A stretch of DNA of 11,790 bases from Bacteroidales bacterium. Its GTDB lineage: Bacteria > Bacteroidota > Bacteroidia > Bacteroidales > UBA4417. Numbering within the stretch: the stretch's first letter is position 1; each line of letters starts with the position of its first letter. The stretch lies in NCBI GenBank assembly GCA_025350385.1, contig JANXXZ010000042.1, forward strand, positions 1-11,790, in the 5' to 3' direction. A program made the position numbers and the translations under genes. The notes below the pieces were generated by a model. The model ran no database searches. It saw only the letters and a list, made by a program, of their open reading frames with translations, and was not told the DNA's origin. Shown in pieces: positions 1 to 5,443 of the stretch.

Positions 1-1
1 C

Positions 2-775
2 TATCCGAAAGGGATAACCGGTCCTGAAATGATGGAAGATCTTCAGCACCAGGCTGAACGATTTGGCGCTGATGTTCGGTTTGGTATCATCAGCGAAGTG
101 GATTTTTCAAAACGTCCTTTTAAGGCTATAACCGATGATAAAAAGGAAATCCTGGCTGAGACCGTTATTATTGCTACCGGTGCAACGGCCAAATGGCTCG
201 GAATTGACTCGGAAAAAAGATATAATGGAAACGGGGTTTCGGCCTGCGCAACCTGCGACGGTTTTTTCTTCCGCGGACTGGATGTTGCGGTTGTCGGCGG
301 CGGAGATACAGCCTGTGAAGAAGCTTCGTACCTGGCAAAAATGTGCCGGAAAGTATATATGATCGTTCGCCGTTATGAGTTGCGTGCTTCCAAGCCAATG
401 CAGCACCGGGTAATGACGGCTCCCAATATCGAGATCCTCTGGAATTCCTCTACAAAAGAAATACTTGGCGACGGCAAAGTGGTCACTGGCGCATTGATCG
501 GTAACAATAAAACCGGTGCACTGCAGGAGATCAAAATCGAAGGATTTTTCGTAGCCATCGGACACCAGCCCAATACTGAAATGTTCAAAGGACAGATTGA
601 CCTTGATGAACAAGGCTATATTAAAACTATCCCAGGAAGTACATGTACTAATGTAGAAGGAGTTTTTGCTGCCGGTGATGTGCAGGATCATGTTTTCCGC
701 CAAGCAGTCACTGCAGCCGGAACTGGTTGCATGGCCGCCATTGAAGCTGAACGATGGCTTGCAACGAGAGGTTAA
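2..775 (+). CDS. trxB: Thioredoxin reductase (NADPH), 5'-truncated by window edge
   Basis: Flavoenzyme that uses NADPH to reduce thioredoxin in the cytoplasm. The reading frame is open to the first bases, and the residues before the first ATG (position 29) already fit the family (YPKGITGPEM), so the true start lies upstream; about 257 C-terminal residues are visible, with roughly 55-60 missing relative to the usual 310-320. Visible motifs in order are the FAD-side ATG motif (VIIATGATAKWLG), the redox-active CATCDG with both cysteines (codons at 245-247 and 254-256), the NADPH-binding VVGGGDTACEEA, an RRxxLRASKxMQ segment, and the C-terminal FAD motif GVFAAGDVQDHVFRQAVTAA. No key residue is missing in the visible part. 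The stop (TAA, 773-775) is followed closely by the purine-rich array at 801-958, and the next full-length gene is convergent. Confidence 0.96.
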   Translation, partial: YPKGITGPEMMEDLQHQAERFGADVRFGIISEVDFSKRPFKAITDDKKEILAETVIIATGATAKWLGIDSEKRYNGNGVSACATCDGFFFRGLDVAVVGGGDTACEEASYLAKMCRKVYMIVRRYELRASKPMQHRVMTAPNIEILWNSSTKEILGDGKVVTGALIGNNKTGALQEIKIEGFFVAIGHQPNTEMFKGQIDLDEQGYIKTIPGSTCTNVEGVFAAGDVQDHVFRQAVTAAGTGCMAAIEAERWLATRG

Positions 776-800
776 TTGGGTTGGACATGTAAAGTTCGTA

Positions 801-958
801 AACGAGCGGAGGGCGGGATGAGGAGATAGCGGGATGAGGAGATAGCGGGAGATGAGAATTTAAGATATGGAGATTACGGGATGAGGAGATGGCGTGAGAT
901 AAGAATTTGAAATGTGGAGATTGCAGGATGAGAAGAGGGGGGGGATAAAGCGGAGGCA
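801..958. repeat. Purine-rich tandem repeat array (16-bp and 47-bp units)
   Basis: The + strand is almost entirely A and G. The 16-mer GCGGGATGAGGAGATA occurs exactly twice in tandem at 813-828 and 829-844. A larger 47-bp unit occurs at 830-876 and again at 877-923, matching at 40 of 47 positions by hand alignment; six of the seven differences are transitions. A partial third copy starts at 924 and runs into an 8-G tract at 937-944. GAGGGCGGGA at 809-818 is repeated in inverted orientation in the array on the other side of the four-helix-bundle gene. The array begins about 25 bases after the trxB stop. It has no plausible coding content; open frames across it are low-complexity. Confidence 0.85.
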
Positions 959-1022
959 TGAAACAATTACTGCAAATAAGAGCTGAAATTGGGTACTATT
1001 GAGTTTAAAATATTCAACTATT

Positions 1023-1391
1023 ATGATAGTTTCTCATAAAGAATTGGAAGTCTATAAGTTGGCCTATAGACTAGCTATGGATTTATTTGAAATGTCATCT
1101 TCCTTTCCGTCAGATGAAAGATATTCCTTAACCAGCCAAATAAGAAGGAGTTCACGATCGGTATGCGGAAACATTGCTGAAGCATTTCGTAAACGGAGAT
1201 AAGGGAAAGCCTTTGTTGCAAAATTATCCGATTCGGAAGGCGAAAGCGCCGAAACCCAAACCTGGTTGGATATTGCAAAAGATTGCGGGTACTTGTCGCA
1301 GGATCTCTGCGACAAGTACAATGCTGACTATGAAAAAGTTATCGGAATGCTGGTTAAAATGATTAAAAGTCCTGAAAAATGGTCTTTCTGA
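1023..1391 (+). pseudogene. Four-helix-bundle (23S rRNA-IVP family) protein with internal stop
   Basis: Matches the 23S rRNA intervening-sequence protein family (four helix bundle protein), usually about 115-125 residues. The chosen ATG at 1023 gives MIVSHKELEVYKLA, the normal family start; a TTG at 999 would add eight atypical residues. The first half carries the signature SLTSQIRRSSRSVCGNIAEAF. At codon 60 (1200-1202) a TAA stands where relatives normally have Tyr after RKRR. The same frame then continues for 62 codons with intact family sequence (KAFVAKLSDSEGESAETQTW, then LVKMIKSPEKW) to a TGA at 1389-1391. No frameshift is needed: one nonsense codon lies between helices 2 and 3. The two halves total 122 codons, the expected full length. 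No in-frame ATG restart lies near the stop. The family's role as a stand-alone gene is not established; it is fold-related to Avd of diversity-generating retroelements. It may be a recent pseudogene, a sequencing error, or less likely a recoded or split gene. Confidence 0.85.
1289..1319. other. Perfect 13-bp inverted repeat (hairpin) inside the four-helix-bundle gene
   Basis: GTACTTGTCGCAG (1289-1301) is followed by the 5-base loop GATCT and then its exact reverse complement CTGCGACAAGTAC (1307-1319). The stem is GC-containing and has no mismatch. It falls within codons for YLSQDLCDKY at the start of the fourth helix. No T tract follows, so it is not a standard intrinsic terminator. As RNA it would form a strong stem-loop on either strand. 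Confidence 0.9.
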
Positions 1392-1454
1392 ATATCCTGA
1401 TTTTAAGCTCAAAACCTGGTCATCTCGTTATTTGATTCGATTTCATTCACTCCC

Positions 1455-1566
1455 GCCCTCACTCTTTCGCGCCCTCATGCCCTCGCGCCCTCACGCCCTC
1501 TCACTCATATACGCTTACTCTGTCGCGCCCTCCCGCCCTCACTTTGTCTCGCCCTCACGCTCCCTC
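1455..1566. repeat. Pyrimidine-rich array with an 8-base period (core GCCCTC)
   Basis: Cut into octamers from 1455, the sequence gives 14 units with consensus GCCCTCAC. The exact core GCCCTC starts at 1455, 1471, 1479, 1487, 1495, 1527, 1535 and 1551; every spacing is a multiple of 8. The degenerate units in between (for example TCTTTCGC at 1463 and TCTGTCGC at 1519) keep the phase, so this is an old tandem octamer array that mutated by substitution, not by indels. TCCCGCCCTC at 1451-1460 and 1531-1540 is the reverse complement of 809-818. The array ends a few bases before the deaD stop codon (1573-1575) and would be G/A-rich in a deaD transcript. Confidence 0.87.
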
Positions 1567-1572
1567 ATTCAA

Positions 1573-3411
1573 TTACCATTTCTTTTTCTTTCCGAATTTC
1601 GAACTATCGTCGCGGAAAGACTCCTTTGCAGGTCCGAATTTCTTACGCGGTGCGAATTTTGGCCCGTCGGATCGGCGTTCTCCACTTCTTCCGCCACTGC
1701 TTCTTCTTTCACTATATCCGCCTTCGCTGCGACCGCCTTCGCTACGTCCGCTATCGCTGCGTCCATGGAATGATTTTCCCTGCCTGTTCTGTTCAGCCGA
1801 GACTTCAACCTGGATGGGACGTTCATTAATCATTTTGCCTTGGAACGATTCAATGAATTGCTTGGTGAATGAGGAGTCAACTTCAATAAAGGTAAAAGTA
1901 TCTCCAATGTCGATTTTGCCGATGCGTAAGTCGCGCTTACGCGTATAGTCGTTGATAAGTCCCAGCAATTTGGGAGGCAGGATACCGTCTTTACGGCCAA
2001 TGCTCATGAACAGCCAGGTGTAATTCCCCCGGGATGAGTATGATTCACGGTCAGTACCGCGCTCGCGATCACGGTCGCGGCTTTCATCCACATTAAGATC
2101 TTGAGCATCACGGTAATATTCAAGGAACCGGTTGAATTCAACCGATACGAAACGCTTGATCAGTTCTTCGTTGCTCATCGACTTTAATTTCCGGAAAATT
2201 ATAGGAAGGAAAGCATCGATTTCTTCATCGTTTACTGTAACATTTTCCATCCTGTCAATCAGGTGGTAAAGTTGTTTTTCGCAAACCTGTGTTCCTGATG
2301 GAACCTTAGCCTGGTTAAATTCCTGGCCTACCTGACGTTCAAGTTGCCTGATGCGACCCTTTTCCTTCAGGTTTATGATTGAAATACACGTTCCGGTTTT
2401 GCCGGCCCGGCCTGTACGCCCGCTGCGGTGAATGTAATGATCGGGTTCGTCGGGCAGGTTGTAATTGATAACATGAGTAAGATCATCCACGTCAATTCCG
2501 CGGGCTGCGACATCGGTTGCCACGAGAATAGACAGATGACGCTGGCGGAATTTATTCATCACATGGTCGCGCTGCGGCTGGGATAGATCCCCATGCAAGG
2601 CATCGGCATTATATCCATCGCGGATCAGGGATGCAGATATTTCCTGTGTTTCCTGGCGGGTACGGCAAAATACGATGGCATACATTTCAGGATGATAATC
2701 AGCAATACGTTTCAATATATTGTAACGGTCCTTCGCATGTGTCACATAATAATTATGCTTTACATTGATGGTTCCCTTGTTGCGTTGCCCTACACTGATC
2801 GTTTCAGGCTTGTGCATATACTGAAGTGCGATTTGTTCAACTTCCCTCGGCATGGTAGCCGAAAACAGGAAGGTATGGCGGTTGGTGGAAGCGCTTTCAA
2901 TAATTCCGCGGACTTCTTCTTCAAAGCCCATATTCAGCATTTCATCGGCTTCGTCCAGGATCAGCCATTTGATTCCTGACAAGTCAGCTTTTTTACGCAT
3001 GATCATATCGAGCATACGGCCGGGTGTAGCGGCAATAATGTGCGAGCCGGCTTTCAGTTCTTTAGCCTGTCCTTCAAACCCGGCACCACCATAAATAGGT
3101 GTAATGTTTATGCCGGGCATATATTTGGCATAGGAGCGCAAATCGTTGGCAATCTGTATACAAAGCTCACGGGTTGGGCTAAGAATTATCGCCTGTGTAG
3201 CTTTAACAGCAGGGTCGATCATCTGCAACAATGGCAGGCCAAATGCAGCCGTTTTTCCGGTTCCTGTTTGTGCCAGGCCTACCAGATCGGTGTCATTCTG
3301 TAAAATTCTAGGAATTAAAGCCTCCTGGACGGGCATTGGGGCTTCAAACCCCAGTTCTTTAACTGCTCTCAGGATTGCTTCCTGCAGACCCAGTTCATCA
3401 AATTTCTTCAT
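1573..3411 (-). CDS. deaD: DEAD-box ATP-dependent RNA helicase, CsdA/DeaD type
   Basis: ATP-driven RNA duplex unwinding, likely in ribosome assembly, mRNA turnover and cold adaptation. The 612 residues contain the full helicase core: Q-motif region (22-30), motif I AQTGTGKT (47-54), PTREL (79-83), TPGR (129-132), DEAD (153-156), SAT (184-186), then domain 2 with HGDLSQPQRD, VATDVAARGID and HRSGRTGRAG (328-337). An acidic/arginine linker (about 441-462) leads to a DbpA-type RNA-binding domain (about 464-537), which marks the CsdA/DeaD architecture. The tail (541-612) is Gly/Ser/Arg-rich, then Lys-rich, ending KKKKW, and holds three pentapeptide repeats at 551-565. The start ATG (3409-3411) is preceded by a Bacteroidota -7 box. 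The gene converges on trxB across the repeat island. It could equally be labelled csdA or rhlE-like, but the C-terminal domain favours DeaD. Confidence 0.95.
   Translation of the reverse strand: MKKFDELGLQEAILRAVKELGFEAPMPVQEALIPRILQNDTDLVGLAQTGTGKTAAFGLPLLQMIDPAVKATQAIILSPTRELCIQIANDLRSYAKYMPGINITPIYGGAGFEGQAKELKAGSHIIAATPGRMLDMIMRKKADLSGIKWLILDEADEMLNMGFEEEVRGIIESASTNRHTFLFSATMPREVEQIALQYMHKPETISVGQRNKGTINVKHNYYVTHAKDRYNILKRIADYHPEMYAIVFCRTRQETQEISASLIRDGYNADALHGDLSQPQRDHVMNKFRQRHLSILVATDVAARGIDVDDLTHVINYNLPDEPDHYIHRSGRTGRAGKTGTCISIINLKEKGRIRQLERQVGQEFNQAKVPSGTQVCEKQLYHLIDRMENVTVNDEEIDAFLPIIFRKLKSMSNEELIKRFVSVEFNRFLEYYRDAQDLNVDESRDRDRERGTDRESYSSRGNYTWLFMSIGRKDGILPPKLLGLINDYTRKRDLRIGKIDIGDTFTFIEVDSSFTKQFIESFQGKMINERPIQVEVSAEQNRQGKSFHGRSDSGRSEGGRSEGGYSERRSSGGRSGERRSDGPKFAPRKKFGPAKESFRDDSSKFGKKKKW
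1718..1762 (-). repeat. Three 15-bp tandem repeats in the deaD tail
   Basis: Three consecutive 15-base units lie at 1718-1732, 1733-1747 and 1748-1762. On the + strand they read CCGCCTTCGCTGCGA, CCGCCTTCGCTACGT and CCGCTATCGCTGCGT. They encode the pentapeptides RSDSG, RSEGG and RSEGG in the disordered arginine/glycine tail of the helicase. Because the unit is a multiple of three, copy number could change without breaking the frame. Confidence 0.8.
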
Positions 3412-3429
3412 TAAATTGTTTTAGGGGCG

Positions 3430-3437
3430 CAAAGGTA
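3430..3437 (-). promoter_or_regulatory. Bacteroidota -7 promoter box upstream of deaD
   Basis: On the minus strand this reads TACCTTTG, matching the Bacteroidota primary-sigma -7 consensus TAnnTTTG. It sits 18 bases upstream of the deaD start, implying a very short leader. No TTG is present at the usual 19-21-base spacing upstream, so the -33 half is weak or absent. The rest of the 3412-3636 interval is AT-rich, with no other clear element. Confidence 0.5.
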
Positions 3438-3636
3438 CTCCTAATTATTGATCAAATAACATGAAGTAGTTAATAATCAGTAATAAGTGATCTGACATAT
3501 TGACTTGTCAAAGCATATTCAACTCAATTTTGAGCTTTAAAGCGGGCTAATATTTAACTTTAATAACATTGACAATCTAAAAAATGTTTACGACTTTGGG
3601 GAAAATATAGTAATTAATGACATTTCCATCAAAATT

Positions 3637-4215
3637 CTAATCTATGGTTTTATGGAACTTTATGACGAAGTCTTTAGCCGGCATGAAGCCCTTTTTCTTC
3701 CAATGGTAGATTTTATCATCCTTAAACCTGGTAGAATTGTCAGGTTCAAATGAAAATTCTTCTACCTTGAGATAACCTGGCACCACCAGGTCATAGGTGG
3801 CTTCTTCAAATGGTTTCCCCCAGGTAGCGGTAGTTGTAAGGATATACCTGACAGACCGGTTATTATGTTTCTGCCGGTAGGCAATTTTAAGAACCTTCTG
3901 ACCGAGAGCACTGATGTCCAGTTTAAAATTATATAAAGTGTCCTTCTGAAAAACCCGGATGCTGTTACCGGGATTCTCAGGATCATAAACCAAAAGGGTA
4001 TCTATGGTTTCCGGTAACTGAAGGTTGGGAACGGGATAAGCTATGGGAAATGAAATAGCCTTGTTGCTGGTATTTCTGAAATAATAGCTGCCATCAACGG
4101 TGAAATATACCGAATCGATTGTAAAGACCAGGTCTTCCCTGAAAAAATCAACTACCTGGCATTCAGATGGCTTAACACCGAGTAGGAGCAGGAATAGCAG
4201 ACTGTACCGAATCAT
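3637..4215 (-). CDS. Exported protein of unknown function
   Basis: I do not recognise this 192-residue protein. It begins with a short basic/hydrophobic stretch (MIRYSLLFLLLLGV) typical of a Sec signal peptide, with likely cleavage near Cys19-Gln20. The residues before Cys19 (KPSE) do not form a lipobox, so a lipoprotein is unlikely. The mature part is rich in alternating hydrophobic residues and aromatic turns (YYFRNTSNKAISFPIAYPVP), suggesting a beta-sandwich. There is no C-terminal T9SS sorting domain and no membrane segment after the signal, so it is probably periplasmic or outer-membrane-associated. Its ATG (4213-4215) overlaps the TGA of the upstream T9SS cargo gene in an ATGA arrangement, so the two are probably co-transcribed and translationally coupled. 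That coupling is the only functional clue: it may work with, or help export, its partner. Confidence 0.8.
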   Translation of the reverse strand: MIRYSLLFLLLLGVKPSECQVVDFFREDLVFTIDSVYFTVDGSYYFRNTSNKAISFPIAYPVPNLQLPETIDTLLVYDPENPGNSIRVFQKDTLYNFKLDISALGQKVLKIAYRQKHNNRSVRYILTTTATWGKPFEEATYDLVVPGYLKVEEFSFEPDNSTRFKDDKIYHWKKKGFMPAKDFVIKFHKTID

Positions 4216-5321
4216 ATGTGAAGCAGCTTACCACTGGCTATTAACCGCTTTTTTTGCATGATCCGGTAAAAGTATGTTCCGGGTTTGCCCAGTTTCTCGC
4301 CGGGAACTGAGATTTTGTATGTCGTCTCATCCGGCAGTTTTATTTGCATTAGCTGTTTTCCGAAAGAATCAAAGATAATCAGGTCGGAGTTTCTGACCGG
4401 GCTGTTCAGTTCAACGAATATTTGCACTTCAGTCGAAAAAGGATTGGGCGCAACCAGGATTCTTTTAACTTCAGTAGAGGCGAGTTCTTTAAGACCCACA
4501 ACCAGGCTGTGATCTTTGAGGTGAATATCAATAGTTGAAGTCATCCCTGGTTCAAGATTCGGATAGAAATTATCGCACTCAATATAGCGGGAATTGACTG
4601 TATCAGTGAAATAATTTATGCAATAACAGATCAAATTGTTGGCGGGAATCAGTGATGAATATGTGCTGTCATCGTTAAACTGAACATAATAGGGTAGGTT
4701 TGGCCGTATCTTAAAGTGCCCCGAAGTAAAAATATTACCAAGATAATCATACATCTTTCCATGGATCCAACCTAAGCCGCCCACTGTATCATTGGGGACT
4801 CCAAGTGTGGGGCTTTTGTCCAGGTAATAGTAGGAATGATCATCTGTTAATGAAACCGAATTGCCTGTTGGAATCTCCTGGATTGAATTTTCCGGTTCTG
4901 ATGTGCCAAACTGAAAAAAGGTATTACAGAAAGACCACTGCCCTAAATATTGACCAAGTTCTTCGTAGGAATCCGCTGTAGTAACGATGGAAATAATGTC
5001 TTCTTCGGGATTGATAAATAATGGACTTGTTAATGAATCTTTTGTAATCAGCAGATAAGTGAGGGGCGAAGTAACACTAAAGTGAATCAGGTCGGCCTGC
5101 CCGAGATTGGAGCTGATTGTCACCTGTTTGATTACTGTATCGGATAAAGGAACAAAATCCGGGAACCAGATCAGAAGTTCCATCGTCCATTCACCCTGGT
5201 CATTAAAATACAATTCATTCATTATAACTTCTGCCGAGTATACCATAATCGGATTCGGAACAGCCTTGGTATTGATACTTACCAGGAATAATAAGAGGAT
5301 AGTAAAGAATATCTTTTTCAT
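4212..5321 (-). CDS. Secreted protein with T9SS C-terminal sorting domain
   Basis: A 369-residue exported protein. Residues 1-20 (MKKIFFTILLLFLVSINTKA) are a clear Sec signal peptide. The C-terminal region (about 287-369) is a type IX secretion (Por) sorting domain: it opens with VAPNPF (PNPF at 292-295), continues with VRNSDLIIFDSFGKQL and PGTYFYRI, and ends in GKLLHI. Such proteins cross the outer membrane by the gliding-associated machinery and are released or surface-anchored. The middle is not confidently assigned. A GNSVSLTDD...SPTLGVPND stretch (about 153-177) resembles the end of lamin-tail domains, and the following GWIHGKMYDYLGN resembles a carboxypeptidase-regulatory-like strand; both are tentative. 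There are four cysteines and no catalytic motif I recognise. It is the first gene of a two-gene unit (ATGA overlap with the next gene) and is divergent from purL. Confidence 0.9.
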   Translation of the reverse strand: MKKIFFTILLLFLVSINTKAVPNPIMVYSAEVIMNELYFNDQGEWTMELLIWFPDFVPLSDTVIKQVTISSNLGQADLIHFSVTSPLTYLLITKDSLTSPLFINPEEDIISIVTTADSYEELGQYLGQWSFCNTFFQFGTSEPENSIQEIPTGNSVSLTDDHSYYYLDKSPTLGVPNDTVGGLGWIHGKMYDYLGNIFTSGHFKIRPNLPYYVQFNDDSTYSSLIPANNLICYCINYFTDTVNSRYIECDNFYPNLEPGMTSTIDIHLKDHSLVVGLKELASTEVKRILVAPNPFSTEVQIFVELNSPVRNSDLIIFDSFGKQLMQIKLPDETTYKISVPGEKLGKPGTYFYRIMQKKRLIASGKLLHI

Positions 5322-5338
5322 AGAAGTATAGTTTAATA

Positions 5339-5346
5339 CAAATATA
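5339..5346 (-). promoter_or_regulatory. Bacteroidota -7 promoter box upstream of the T9SS cargo gene
   Basis: The minus strand reads TATATTTG, matching TAnnTTTG, 17 bases upstream of the start codon at 5321. No TTG lies at the expected -33 position. Together with the box at 5417-5424 on the other strand, it makes 5322-5443 a compact divergent promoter region. Confidence 0.5.
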
Positions 5347-5416
5347 TCTAAAATATGCTTATTTCCTGTATGTATTGTTGATTAATTTATCCTGCCTTCA
5401 CAATTTTTAGAATTCT

Positions 5417-5424
5417 TATCTTTG
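5417..5424 (+). promoter_or_regulatory. Bacteroidota -7 promoter box upstream of purL
   Basis: TATCTTTG matches TAnnTTTG and is followed by the commonly seen GC. Transcription would begin around 5430, which places the ATG at 5426 at or before the 5' end of the mRNA and supports the ATG at 5444 as the real purL start. A -33 TTG at correct spacing is not evident. No PurR-like operator or purine riboswitch could be recognised in the interval. Confidence 0.55.
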
Positions 5425-5443
5425 CATGCAGAAACTTACCACT

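Noticed and set aside
708..959. Minus-strand 83-codon open frame opposite the purine array
   Set aside because: Its Pro/Leu/Ser-rich low-complexity product is simply the complement of the repeats, with no family likeness.
1174..1362. A 62-codon frame covering the second half of the four-helix-bundle gene
   Set aside because: It is in a different frame from the family-matching sequence; the real continuation is in the same frame as the first half, so no frameshift is needed.
801..1566. CRISPR array
   Set aside because: The repeats are directly adjacent, short and degenerate, with no unique spacers of even length and no cas genes nearby.
801..1570. Diversity-generating retroelement
   Set aside because: The four-helix-bundle protein is related to Avd, but there is no reverse transcriptase and no template/variable repeat pair with adenine-specific differences in the window.
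801..1570. Complete insertion sequence
   Set aside because: There is no transposase, no clear target-site duplication, and the shared inverted sequence is only 10 bp of low-complexity DNA.
1432..1948. Two overlapping plus-strand open frames (113 and 134 codons) over the octamer array and deaD tail
   Set aside because: They arise from the repeat composition and lie antisense to the well-supported helicase; the residues repeat with the array.
2593..3303. Several plus-strand frames opposite the deaD helicase core
   Set aside because: They are antisense shadows of an intact conserved gene and show no recognisable protein features.
4159..4215. Lipoprotein signal in the 192-residue exported protein
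   Set aside because: The residues before Cys19 (KPSE) lack the Leu and small residues of a lipobox; a signal peptidase I site fits better.
5426..5443. Upstream ATG as purL start
   Set aside because: It overlaps the expected transcription start set by the -7 box, and the extra residues MQKLTT are not needed for the domain.
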